Below, in pieces: positions 1 to 7,408 of a stretch of 64,000 bases of DNA; position 1 is the first letter of the stretch, and the number at the start of each line of letters is the position of its first letter. The stretch is taken from the NCBI RefSeq assembly GCF_018141185.1, contig NZ_CP058560.1, forward strand, positions 1,364,001 to 1,428,000, read 5' to 3'. Under the pieces are notes generated by a model. The model saw only the letters and a program-made list of their open reading frames with translations. It was not told the DNA's origin and ran no database searches. The translations under genes were made by a program, and so were the position numbers. This stretch comes from Methanobacterium alkalithermotolerans (GTDB lineage Archaea; Methanobacteriota; Methanobacteria; Methanobacteriales; Methanobacteriaceae).

Positions 1-2
1 AC

Positions 3-20
3 AAAATATATATAATATTT
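3..20 (+). promoter_or_regulatory. Probable TATA-box promoter of alba
   Basis: An A/T-only stretch (AAATATATATAATATTT) lies about 45-60 bases before the alba start, suitable for an archaeal TATA box. The transcription start would fall near base 38-45, leaving a short leader that holds the GGAGGT ribosome site at 52-57. The window edge hides any upstream BRE. This is a pattern call only. Confidence 0.4.
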
Positions 21-64
21 AGTTACTCAAACATAATATAGTCATTCTTACGGAGGTCGAAGTG

Positions 65-340
65 ATGCCAGAGGAAAATATTGTATACATCGGAAACAAG
101 CCTGTAATGAACTATGTATTAGCTGTTGTGACCCAAGTGAATGGTGGAACTGCTCAAGTTGTTTTAAAAGCAAGGGGAAGGGCTATAAGTAGGGCCGTAG
201 ACGTTGCAGAAATAGTTAGAAACAGATTCATACCAGAGATTGAAATTGAAAACATTGACATATCTACAGAGGAAATCGTAGGAAATGAAGGCGGAGCCAC
301 GAATGTTTCTGCCATTGAAATCCAACTTCGAAAAGAATAA
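65..340 (+). CDS. alba: DNA/RNA-binding protein Alba
   Basis: Alba is a small abundant archaeal chromatin protein that coats DNA and RNA as a dimer. The 91-residue product has the family's length and its diagnostic features: an N-terminal [12 protein letters not shown] strand-helix segment, where the lysine regulated by acetylation in other Alba proteins normally lies, then [15 protein letters not shown], the basic nucleic-acid-binding region, and a C-terminal [10 protein letters not shown] strand. ATG at 65 is chosen over an in-frame GTG at 62 because GGAGGT at 52-57 is seven bases from the ATG and only four from the GTG. It is transcribed alone; a hairpin with a T-rich tail follows at 343. 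Sure of the family. Confidence 0.96.
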   Translation: MPEENIVYIGNKPVMNYVLAVVTQVNGGTAQVVLKARGRAISRAVDVAEIVRNRFIPEIEIENIDISTEEIVGNEGGATNVSAIEIQLRKE

Positions 341-342
341 TA

Positions 343-364
343 AAAGATTAAAAAATTAATCTTT
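343..364 (+). terminator. Hairpin terminator after alba
   Basis: A perfect 9-base inverted repeat (AAAGATTAA, four A, TTAATCTTT) begins two bases after the alba stop codon and is followed by a T-rich stretch. Archaeal termination depends mainly on the U tract, so the stem may help or be incidental. Confidence 0.5.
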
Positions 365-468
365 ACTTATTTTTAATATTTCTTTAAGCCAGTCTATTTA
401 AGTTAATTTTTTTTAAACCTTATTTATAATCTTTTAATCTTATCTAGTTCTTTCTTTTAAAAAATAAG

Positions 469-488
469 GGGATTAAAAAAACTATCCC
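469..488 (-). terminator. Possible terminator of the ABC exporter operon
   Basis: On the minus strand a GGGAT/ATCCC stem lies just past the permease stop codon and is followed by CCTTATTTTTTAA. The stem is short (5 bp) with a 10-base loop; the T run supports termination here. Confidence 0.35.
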
Positions 489-492
489 TAGT

Positions 493-1692
493 TTAAATAT
501 CCCGGTTGAATTTGGTCACACCCAGGGCAAAAAATAGCGCAGTGAAACCCACCAGGACCAGCACTTCCAACCATATATCTCCTATCCCGGCCCCTTTTAA
601 CATCACTGATCGCAAGGCGTTATTTGCATAGGTTAAGGGAACCAGATAGGCTATTTGCTGAAATATCCAGGGCATGGTTTCCAGAGGATAAAAAACTCCA
701 GATACAAACATCATGGGCATGGTAAAGGGCATTACCATCTGCATGTAATCTTCCTGGGTTCCTACCCGGGCGGAAATCATAATCCCGAAACCTACAAAAC
801 AAAGGGCGGATAGTACCAGTAATAAAAGGGTCAAGCCCATCCCTCCCTTTATAACTATTCCAAAGAGAATTATGGCGGCTATTATAAGTATCAAAGCTCT
901 ACCAGTTTCTATTATGAGCTTGGATATGATCTTACCTCCGACTACGGTACTAACACTGGTGGGGGTCATAAATAATCGGGCCAACTCTCCCCGTTCTCTC
1001 TCACCGGCAATGGATTCTCCCATACCAAACATGCAGGAGAACATGACGGTCATGGCCAAAACCGCCGGGACCAGAAAGTCAATATAATCTATATCCCCAT
1101 ATAATTTATCTATCTGGAAATTAATGGAATAGAATACATTCTGGAGACTGGTAGATAATCCCGGGGCCTGGTTAGGATTTACCGGGGTGGAATTAACTCC
1201 AATACCGCCACGGGCAGTACCCATGCCCATCATCTCCATCCTTTTTATACCCAGCTCACTGGAAATCCGGTTGAAAAGGCCTTGAGTGGCGGGTATAATT
1301 GCCTGGCTGGCCATTTGATCGGATGAATCAACATACAGTACCACGTCCTTTGGTGAAATATTTTGAAGATCTTCATAATCAGGAGGAAGTACTATGGCTG
1401 CTTTGGCTTCCCCATTTTCCACCATTTCCCTGGCCTTGTCCGGGTCATTCATCACCGCCTTAACATCATACAAACTCATATTCTCTATGGCCTGCATGGT
1501 TTGTTCTGTTACTGGACCTTCACTTTGTTCCACCAGCACCACCGGTATGTTTTCCAGAGATCCTCCCATACCATAACCAAAAAGGGTGATCATGATTATG
1601 GGGAAGAGTAAAAGGGACATTAAACGAGGTTTATGCCTCCACAGCACCATCAAGTCTTTTTTCAGCATCCACATAATTTTTTTCGTTTCCAT
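493..1692 (-). CDS. ABC-2 type transporter permease
   Basis: This is a membrane permease of an ABC-2 export system, partner of the ATPase encoded just upstream. The 399-residue protein begins with a cytoplasmic segment and one membrane helix (LLLFPIIMITLFGYGMGG, about residues 27-44), then a large outside loop of about 150 residues, then five hydrophobic segments in the C-terminal half that contain the ABC-2 signature region GERERGELARLFMTPTS (about residues 230-246). This is the layout of DrrB/YhhJ-type permeases that export drugs, lipids or polysaccharides. Its ATG lies one base past the ATPase stop codon, so the two are translated together. The substrate cannot be told from sequence. Confidence 0.9.
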   Translation of the reverse strand: METKKIMWMLKKDLMVLWRHKPRLMSLLLFPIIMITLFGYGMGGSLENIPVVLVEQSEGPVTEQTMQAIENMSLYDVKAVMNDPDKAREMVENGEAKAAIVLPPDYEDLQNISPKDVVLYVDSSDQMASQAIIPATQGLFNRISSELGIKRMEMMGMGTARGGIGVNSTPVNPNQAPGLSTSLQNVFYSINFQIDKLYGDIDYIDFLVPAVLAMTVMFSCMFGMGESIAGERERGELARLFMTPTSVSTVVGGKIISKLIIETGRALILIIAAIILFGIVIKGGMGLTLLLLVLSALCFVGFGIMISARVGTQEDYMQMVMPFTMPMMFVSGVFYPLETMPWIFQQIAYLVPLTYANNALRSVMLKGAGIGDIWLEVLVLVGFTALFFALGVTKFNRDI

Positions 1693-1693
1693 A

Positions 1694-2701
1694 TTATTCC
1701 CCCGGGTCCTTACCAGTCACTTTCATAAAAACATCTTCCAGGGAGGGGTCTCTGGTGGCTATGGAAGTTATATTGCCCTGGTTTTTAAGCACGGTTTCTA
1801 TAACATCATTCACTGCACAACTGGAGCTATCCTCCATATCCATAATTATACGTCCTGATGAATGTTCTTTTAATCCACAAACTGCAGGTAAACCTTTAAT
1901 TTCTTTTATAAGGTCTTTATTGAGGTTGGTCACCATAATGCTCATCTGCTTATTTTCCACTTTTTCTTCTTTGTCCGGGTTGGAAATATTTTCAAGTGGT
2001 ATATCCCGGGTATTTTTTTCTATGAGTGAATCTTTTAGGCTCTGAGGGGTGTTAAATGCGGCCAGTTTTCCCTGATTGATTATACCTACATTATCACACA
2101 GCAGCTCCACTTCATACATGTCATGGGAACACAGTACAATGGTATGTCCCTTTTCATTCAAATCATAAATCAAATCCCACAGGACCCTTTTGGTGCTGGG
2201 ATCCAGCCCAATGGTGGGTTCATCTAAAAATAATATATCTGGTTGATGCACCAGACTGGCCACCACCGAAACCTTTTGTTTTTGCCCCCCGGAAAGTTGC
2301 TTCACCATTTTATCCTCAGCATATTTAATATCCACCAGTTCCATTAATTCCACAATTCGCTCTTTTTTCAACTCCCGGGGCATGCCATAATAATCGGCAC
2401 AAAGCTCCACATTTTCTCTAACTGTAAGATCTCCATAGAGACTCACCAGCTGGGGAACCATACCAATTTTTTTACGCACCTCATTGGGGTTCTCCCGCAC
2501 GTCATAACCAGCCACCCGGGCAGTGCCCTGGGTGGGCTGGATAAGGCAGGTTAGCATTTTTATGGTGGTGGTTTTACCTGCACCATTGGGCCCTAAAAAA
2601 CCAAATATGCTTTTTTCTTTGATTTTCATATTAAGGGCATCTACTGCTGTGAAATCTCCATAGTCTTTAGTAAGGTCAAAGGTTTCAATAGCATACTTCA
2701 T
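1694..2701 (-). CDS. ABC transporter ATP-binding protein (DrrA/CcmA type)
   Basis: ATPase of the ABC-2 exporter. Visible motifs are Walker A GPNGAGKTT (about residues 38-46), the signature LSGGQKQKVSV, Walker B ILFLDEPTIGLD and the switch histidine in VLCSHD. After the nucleotide-binding domain there is a roughly 110-residue C-terminal extension ending in PSLEDVFMKVTG, typical of DrrA-like subunits. An ATG at 2719 overlaps the PadR stop codon as ATGA, but AGGAGG (2711-2716) lies inside that extension and is nine bases before ATG 2701, so I choose 2701 (335 residues). It sits in a PadR-ATPase-permease operon, an arrangement known for inducible multidrug exporters. Confidence 0.93.
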   Translation of the reverse strand: MKYAIETFDLTKDYGDFTAVDALNMKIKEKSIFGFLGPNGAGKTTTIKMLTCLIQPTQGTARVAGYDVRENPNEVRKKIGMVPQLVSLYGDLTVRENVELCADYYGMPRELKKERIVELMELVDIKYAEDKMVKQLSGGQKQKVSVVASLVHQPDILFLDEPTIGLDPSTKRVLWDLIYDLNEKGHTIVLCSHDMYEVELLCDNVGIINQGKLAAFNTPQSLKDSLIEKNTRDIPLENISNPDKEEKVENKQMSIMVTNLNKDLIKEIKGLPAVCGLKEHSSGRIIMDMEDSSSCAVNDVIETVLKNQGNITSIATRDPSLEDVFMKVTGKDPGE

Positions 2702-2715
2702 TTCAAGTTCCCTCC

Positions 2716-3159
2716 TCATTTATCTTTATCCGGGGCGAACATTTCACCCCAGAAATCCTCCCATAAAGGGGCTATTTTACTTTCAATAACATTTTTTATC
2801 CGCTGGATAGTAGCCTCACCATCAGGGGTTATTTCATAATACTTCACTTTCCTTTTTCCCTGGGCTTCCCAGATTCCTTTAATTAAACCTTTTTTTTCCA
2901 GATCATGCAAAATGGGATATATTACACTGGGACCTGGTGGTTTAAGATTAGCATGGGCTTCTTCCAGGGAATAGTAATGGTGGAGTTTATTCATGATTTC
3001 ATATCCATGCAGCCTGTTTTTACTAATCATCCATAATACCATGGTTTTTCCAAATCCTCGCATAAAACTCCTGATCATTTTCTGGTCAAAACCCTGCAGG
3101 GGGATTTCTTCTGGAACTTTTTTTTTATCAGAGTCCATATTTTCCTTATCTTCTTCCAA
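2716..3159 (-). CDS. PadR family transcriptional regulator
   Basis: Winged-helix regulator, first gene of the exporter operon. The core shows the PadR pattern: a first helix followed by LHGYEIMNKLH, then PSVIYPILHDLEKKGLIKG (recognition helix and wing entry), and KVKYYEITPDGEATI (wing), ending in a short dimerisation helix. The frame is open back to 3219, but AAGGAG at 3168-3173 is eight bases before a TTG at 3157-3159; starting there gives 147 residues and removes a hydrophobic N-terminal stretch that PadR proteins lack. Another possible start is ATG further in (MDSDKKK). It probably represses its own operon through the inverted repeat at 3261-3279 and is released by a transported compound (inference). 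Confidence 0.88.
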   Translation of the reverse strand: MEEDKENMDSDKKKVPEEIPLQGFDQKMIRSFMRGFGKTMVLWMISKNRLHGYEIMNKLHHYYSLEEAHANLKPPGPSVIYPILHDLEKKGLIKGIWEAQGKRKVKYYEITPDGEATIQRIKNVIESKIAPLWEDFWGEMFAPDKDK

Positions 3160-3260
3160 AAATTCATCTCCTTTTACTTTAAGGTGAATAAAAATACAGG
3201 GACTGTAATCAAAAAACATCTATAAGCACTATATCGCGGCCCAATATATCCATTTACTGA

Positions 3261-3279
3261 TATATCAATTTTTGATATA
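3261..3279. promoter_or_regulatory. Perfect inverted repeat, candidate PadR operator
   Basis: TATATCAA-ttt-TTGATATA is a perfect 8-base inverted repeat with a 3-base spacer, about 100 bases upstream of the padR start in the region shared with the divergent gene at 3446. It overlaps A/T-rich sequence that could serve as the TATA element of padR, so a bound dimer could block TBP/TFB. A second related half (CCAATATATCC) lies about 20 bases away. Confidence 0.5.
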
Positions 3280-3445
3280 AGTTAGAAGTTTTTTTCCATA
3301 TATAAATTTTTCCAAAAACAGGCTCCTGATAAATTATATCCTGCCGGGAATATATATACAGATACAATTTTATCATTCTTTAAAATAAAAAATAAAGAGC
3401 TTACTATCCACCTTAGAAAATAATTTAAGAATACGAGGAATTATA

Positions 3446-4195
3446 ATGAAAATAGGTTTTTCTACCCTGGCTCTCTTTATGAAATCCTTTGAAGATATGC
3501 TGGACCAGGCCTGGGGGGATGGCTTTGATTTAATGGAGATACTCTGTGAAGGACCCTACTGGCCTCGAAATATTCTGGAAAACGGATTAAAGGAATTGGA
3601 AATTTTCCAATCCTATGATATAACCATATTCCTCCATTCTCCCACCATTGATTTAAACCCGGCCAGTATAAACCCGGGTATCAGGGAAGAAAGCAGATTG
3701 CAATTAAGGGAAACAGTGGACCTGGCGGCGGAAATAGATGCTCAAACTGTAACCACTCATCCCGGGCTTATCCGGCGCCAGGATCCGCATGTGCGAAAAT
3801 TTGCCCTGGAACACGCCATTGAAACCCTCACACTCTGCACCGACTATGCTAAAGATCGGGGAATTAATTTTTCAGTAGAAAACATGCCCCACCGATTTTC
3901 TTATATCTGCAACAGTGCACCGGAACTTCAAAAAGTAATAAATGAATGTGGATGTGGAGCCACAGTGGATATGGGCCATGCCAATACCAGTAAAAATCCA
4001 GAAGATTTCTTAAAGATACGAAATACTTTTTATTACCACCTGAGTGATAATGATGGCGTTAAAGACCAGCACCTGCCCTTAGGGGAGGGAAAAATGGATT
4101 TAAAACTTTTGAATAATATTGATAAGGGTATAATTGAATTAAATAACTATGAAAATGTCTTAAAAAGCAGAGAACTGATTAAGACTATAACCTGA
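3446..4195 (+). CDS. Sugar phosphate isomerase/epimerase-like TIM barrel protein
   Basis: Member of the xylose isomerase-like/AP endonuclease 2 superfamily. The 249-residue chain runs through the expected metal-binding strand ends: HSPTIDLNP, TTHPGLI, SVENMPHR, DMGHANTS and HLSDNDG followed by HLPLGEG. These histidine, glutamate and aspartate positions bind divalent metals in the family. Ribosome site GAGGAATTATA precedes the ATG. Members isomerise sugars or cut abasic DNA; this short form, common in methanogens, is probably a sugar or sugar-phosphate isomerase, but the substrate is not shown. It is followed after 12 bases by the channel gene and the two may be cotranscribed. Confidence 0.82.
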   Translation: MKIGFSTLALFMKSFEDMLDQAWGDGFDLMEILCEGPYWPRNILENGLKELEIFQSYDITIFLHSPTIDLNPASINPGIREESRLQLRETVDLAAEIDAQTVTTHPGLIRRQDPHVRKFALEHAIETLTLCTDYAKDRGINFSVENMPHRFSYICNSAPELQKVINECGCGATVDMGHANTSKNPEDFLKIRNTFYYHLSDNDGVKDQHLPLGEGKMDLKLLNNIDKGIIELNNYENVLKSRELIKTIT

Positions 4196-4207
4196 TGGGG
4201 ATAGAAT

Positions 4208-4846
4208 ATGGAATCAAAAAAAATCCCGGAAAAAGAATGGATGAGTACCAGCCGTATACAAACCCTGACTGATGGAATCTTCGCTATCGCCATGACTCTG
4301 CTGGTTTTAAACCTGGAAGTACCTGATTTTCCCTCCAGTGTAACTGATGCGGAATTTTCCACCTTTTTAATAGGTATGATCCCTAAGTTCTATGTTTATG
4401 GCCTTAGTTTCATACTCCTGGCTGTTTTCTGGAGGATTAATCATGCTCAATTCCATGTTATAAAAAAAGCAGACATGGGTCTTATTCGGATAAATATCTT
4501 ATGGCTGCTTTTTGTAGCGTTGGTACCCTTTTCTACCATACTTATTGGTGAATATGGGGAACTTCCCTCTGCGGCTCTTTTTTTTAACTCTAACATGTTT
4601 ATTATTGGAGTATTATCCTTTATCAACTGGTATTATTCCTATAAAAAGGACTTAACTAGCACGGATAAGAGCTCCCGAACATTTCGACGTTATATGGGAA
4701 TCAACCTCATGTTTCCTATTTCTGCACTCCTGGCTATGGGAGTAAGTTTTTATCATCCCAGTCTGAGCACAGTTGTCTATGCCACCATACCCTTTATTAA
4801 ATACCTGGATAATGTATTGCAAAAAAAATATGATGATGGAAAATAA
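4208..4846 (+). CDS. TMEM175 family potassium channel-like protein (DUF1211)
   Basis: Integral membrane protein of 212 residues with about six membrane helices. The first helix carries the family hallmark as LTDGIFAIAMTLLVLNL (about residues 19-35); animal and bacterial TMEM175 have FSDG at this point and use the helix to line the pore. Prokaryotic members are single six-helix repeats that form tetrameric, K-permeable leak channels without the usual selectivity filter. Here the first residue of the FSD triad is Leu and the second Thr, a mild departure. The gene starts 12 bases after the isomerase gene and ends one base before the converging DsrE-like gene. Confidence 0.85.
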   Translation: MESKKIPEKEWMSTSRIQTLTDGIFAIAMTLLVLNLEVPDFPSSVTDAEFSTFLIGMIPKFYVYGLSFILLAVFWRINHAQFHVIKKADMGLIRINILWLLFVALVPFSTILIGEYGELPSAALFFNSNMFIIGVLSFINWYYSYKKDLTSTDKSSRTFRRYMGINLMFPISALLAMGVSFYHPSLSTVVYATIPFIKYLDNVLQKKYDDGK

Positions 4847-4847
4847 T

Positions 4848-5195
4848 TCAGGGCCTGATATAAATCCAGCCCTGATGTTGCTTTTTAACCAGCTCTCCCA
4901 CACCAGAAGGGACCACCTGCACTGAATCCAGAAGCTCACTAACTGCAATACCCATTCCCTTGATGGTATTACCACAACCTGCAAAGATAACTCCTTTCCC
5001 CGCTAAACTTTCCATATGGGGGAAAAATGGAGAACCCTTTAAAAAAAGTTGCAAACCCGGCCCATATGCCACCAGTTCCAGTTCCAGATTTTCACCAGCC
5101 ATATCTTCCATCAAATTATTCAGATTATTTAAAACCAGGTTAATCCGCTGGGGGTTGTTTTCATCTAAATGGAATATCACCTTATAATCTACCAT
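4848..5195 (-). CDS. DsrE/DsrF-like family protein
   Basis: Small cytoplasmic alpha/beta protein of 115 residues. It shows the DsrE-fold order: KVIFHLDEN strand, a helix with NNLNNLMED, VAYGPGLQLFLKG, and the loop KGVIFAGCGNTIKG with a single conserved cysteine, then VQVVPSGVGELVKKQ and a final IYIRP strand. Family members handle sulfur as persulfide on the cysteine, although many archaeal members of unknown role exist. The Cys in FAGCGNT is the candidate active residue. Monocistronic and converging with the channel gene. Family is fairly sure, function is not. Confidence 0.8.
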   Translation of the reverse strand: MVDYKVIFHLDENNPQRINLVLNNLNNLMEDMAGENLELELVAYGPGLQLFLKGSPFFPHMESLAGKGVIFAGCGNTIKGMGIAVSELLDSVQVVPSGVGELVKKQHQGWIYIRP

Positions 5196-5346
5196 TTCTC
5201 ATCACCTAATTTATAGTAACACCACAGCACCGTTAATTTAGCCTTCAATTTTCTTTTTCTAAGTGCTAATGATATTTTCATTAAATAATACTTCATATAT
5301 ACGTCCGGGCATAAATTTATTACCATTAATTTAGAGAGTTCATATT

Positions 5347-5574
5347 ATGAGTTGCTATTTAAGACACATGAAGGCCATTTTAGCGGATGCCGGGATAGAA
5401 CCTCAAAATAAAGAGGAAAGAAAAGCTGTTGATTTGGCAATACGCCAGGCTACAAATCAAAAAAAGAATGAAAAATGCAACATAGTCTGGAAAGAAGTTA
5501 AAAACTGGATACAGGATGAAAAGAAAAAAACACGCTTATCTAATTCCCTTAAAGAATGGAATAGCCCAAAATAA
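5347..5574 (+). CDS. Small conserved-looking protein, unknown function
   Basis: A 75-residue, basic, mostly helical product starting MSCYLRHMKAILADAGIEP, with cysteines at positions 3 and 39 and no membrane segment. No ribosome site of the local GGTGAT type is obvious before the ATG, and an A/T-rich TATA-like element (ATAAATTTATTA, near 5310-5321) is about 30 bases upstream, so the transcript could be nearly leaderless. The even coding pattern and the tight three-base gap to the converging gene support a real gene. I recognise the N-terminal pattern from small methanogen hypotheticals but cannot assign a role. Confidence 0.65.
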   Translation: MSCYLRHMKAILADAGIEPQNKEERKAVDLAIRQATNQKKNEKCNIVWKEVKNWIQDEKKKTRLSNSLKEWNSPK

Positions 5575-5577
5575 TAT

Positions 5578-6372
5578 TTAAAAATCCAGATTCTTTATTT
5601 CTTCTATATTTTCTATTATCACATCTGCTGCATCATAAACCTTCTGCGGAAGATCTTCCTTTTGCTGGGTAGTTAAAACCCCTAAATCTGCTTCCTTTAA
5701 AGCTAAAATATCATTGGATCCATTACCCACCATCATCACCTGGTACTTTTTTTTAAGTTCTGCCACAATCTCCTTTTTCCGACGGGTATCTGCGGTGGGA
5801 AATACATTTTCCGGGGGAATGGAAAGGTAACTGGCCAGTTGTTTAAGGGATCCTTTACGATCTCCTGAAGCAATAAAAATACTCACCTCTTTCTTCTTAA
5901 GATATTCCACCACAGATCGAACTTCCGGGAATATCCTGCCTCCGGAACTGATGGTAAATTCCACCTGGCCCCGGGCCATATCTATGATGAAACCAGAACC
6001 ACTGCATATTTCCACATCATAGTCTTTATCTACAACGGCCTGAATGGTATCCTGAATATCTTTTAAAGTTGAATTATCATTTTCAAGTGCTTTTAATACT
6101 TCTTTTTTAGTATAATCCTGGTAAGAATAACTTATATCAAAACTAACCTTGTTACGGGTTATGAATTCATAAATAGTTTGCCTGGATTGGGCATTAAGAA
6201 GACATTTACCTGGATCAGTCTGCAGCACCACCAGTGCCAGATCAGGGGTATAATCAATAACGTCCATGGAATTCAGATGATCGCAAATCTCTCCAGTTTT
6301 TATATGTTTCAATACCCGATCCCTTCTAATAAGGGTTCCAGAGTTATCAAAAACCACTGCCTGGGGCTTCAT
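5578..6372 (-). CDS. Soluble HAD phosphatase resembling a P-type ATPase catalytic domain
   Basis: Haloacid dehalogenase-superfamily protein. The nucleophile motif is VVFDNSGTL (Asp9 from the chosen ATG) rather than the usual DxDGT; P-type ATPases have DKTGT at the same point. Downstream come IFIASGDRKGSLKQLASYL and MMVGNGSNDILALKEADLGV, which match the P-type ATPase hinge motifs (TGD and GDGxND) with Asn for the first Asp. There are no membrane helices, so it is a free-standing P domain-like enzyme, as known from some methanogens. The frame also allows a GTG at 6390; GAGGTGAT lies 13 bases before ATG 6372, so the start is uncertain. Confidence 0.8.
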   Translation of the reverse strand: MKPQAVVFDNSGTLIRRDRVLKHIKTGEICDHLNSMDVIDYTPDLALVVLQTDPGKCLLNAQSRQTIYEFITRNKVSFDISYSYQDYTKKEVLKALENDNSTLKDIQDTIQAVVDKDYDVEICSGSGFIIDMARGQVEFTISSGGRIFPEVRSVVEYLKKKEVSIFIASGDRKGSLKQLASYLSIPPENVFPTADTRRKKEIVAELKKKYQVMMVGNGSNDILALKEADLGVLTTQQKEDLPQKVYDAADVIIENIEEIKNLDF

Positions 6373-6485
6373 ATATAGGAATGGGATCACCTCATTTAAA
6401 AACTATACTCACTTACTCTGAAATAGAAACTTTAATAAAAAGTCTTAAAAATTCCAGGGAATCTTAATTACTAAAAAATGAATAA

Positions 6486-7124
6486 TTAAAAACTTATTTT
6501 AAATGCATTTAAAATAAAATAAGCACCGATAATCACTAGAAAAAGTCCACAGACCTGGAGAATGTTTTGGTGGGTCTGGGGTTTCATTTTACGGGATCCC
6601 CGTGAACTTAAAAAAGACACGGTACTGTACCATAATAAATCCGAAGACCAGTGACCAATTAAAAAGCCTGAAATCCCCACCAGGCCGGCTAGAGCAACCC
6701 CCTGGAATAAAAATGCACCTCCAATAGTGGCCCACCATATAAAAAAATAGGGATTACTTATGCTGCTTAATATACCCTCTAAAACTGAATGGGATTTAGA
6801 TTTCAATTTTAAATTCCCTTCCGGGACTTTGAGGTAGGGTTTGCTTTTTACCATCTGAAGACCCATCACTATGAGTACCAATCCGCCTATTAATCCTATT
6901 ATAAATGTCGCTGGAGCAGAACCAATCAACCATCCTAAGCCGGCAAATAAGAGAATTACCAGGATGATTTCACTTATAATATGGCCGGAAATTATCAATG
7001 GTCCGGCTATAAATCCTTTTTCTACAGAATCGGAAATGGTAACACTTAACATAGGCCCCGGGGCCAGTGCTCCGGATAGTCCCACTAAAAAAGAAGTGGC
7101 AGTAAATAAGGCCAATTCCATCAT
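6486..7124 (-). CDS. LysE family amino acid exporter
   Basis: Membrane protein of 212 residues with six hydrophobic helices. The N-terminal helix has the family signature GLSGALAPGPMLSVTISDSV (about residues 15-34), and the fourth segment contains SISNPYFFIWWATIGG, the conserved NP-containing motif. LysE/RhtB proteins export basic or neutral amino acids by proton or cation exchange. The ribosome site GTGATTTT directly precedes the ATG. Single gene; substrate not predictable. Confidence 0.9.
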   Translation of the reverse strand: MMELALFTATSFLVGLSGALAPGPMLSVTISDSVEKGFIAGPLIISGHIISEIILVILLFAGLGWLIGSAPATFIIGLIGGLVLIVMGLQMVKSKPYLKVPEGNLKLKSKSHSVLEGILSSISNPYFFIWWATIGGAFLFQGVALAGLVGISGFLIGHWSSDLLWYSTVSFLSSRGSRKMKPQTHQNILQVCGLFLVIIGAYFILNAFKISF

Positions 7125-7171
7125 AAAATCACTAATCTTATTTTTTTAAAATGAATATTTGATTAAATTAT

Positions 7172-7336
7172 TTAATTGCATTTATTGAGTATCATGGTAA
7201 TCTGGTTAATATGATAATCAATCTCTTCTATCTGATCTTTTCTAAGTGATCTGGTACGACTTAAATGTCTGAAGCGCTCCAATACGTGGTTCATTTTATT
7301 TAAGACTTCCAAGAGGTAGACTCCTTGCTGATACAT
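7172..7336 (-). CDS. Small 54-residue hypothetical protein
   Basis: An open frame of 54 codons reads MYQQGVYLLEVLNKMNHVLE..., continues through RFRHLSRTRSLRKDQIEEID and ends NQITMILNKCN. It fills the otherwise empty stretch between the LysE exporter and alanine dehydrogenase. Support for it is a strong GGTGATTTT ribosome site directly before ATG 7336, identical in spacing to that of real genes here, and a soluble amphipathic helical composition. It would be a two-helix protein, acidic-basic mixed, without membrane segment. Function unknown; the main doubt is its short length. Confidence 0.65.
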   Translation of the reverse strand: MYQQGVYLLEVLNKMNHVLERFRHLSRTRSLRKDQIEEIDYHINQITMILNKCN

Positions 7337-7408
7337 AAAATCACCACATATATATTGGCCCTTCCTGAATATAAATATGTATTTTTTTAAAAGATACCCG
7401 AAAATGGA

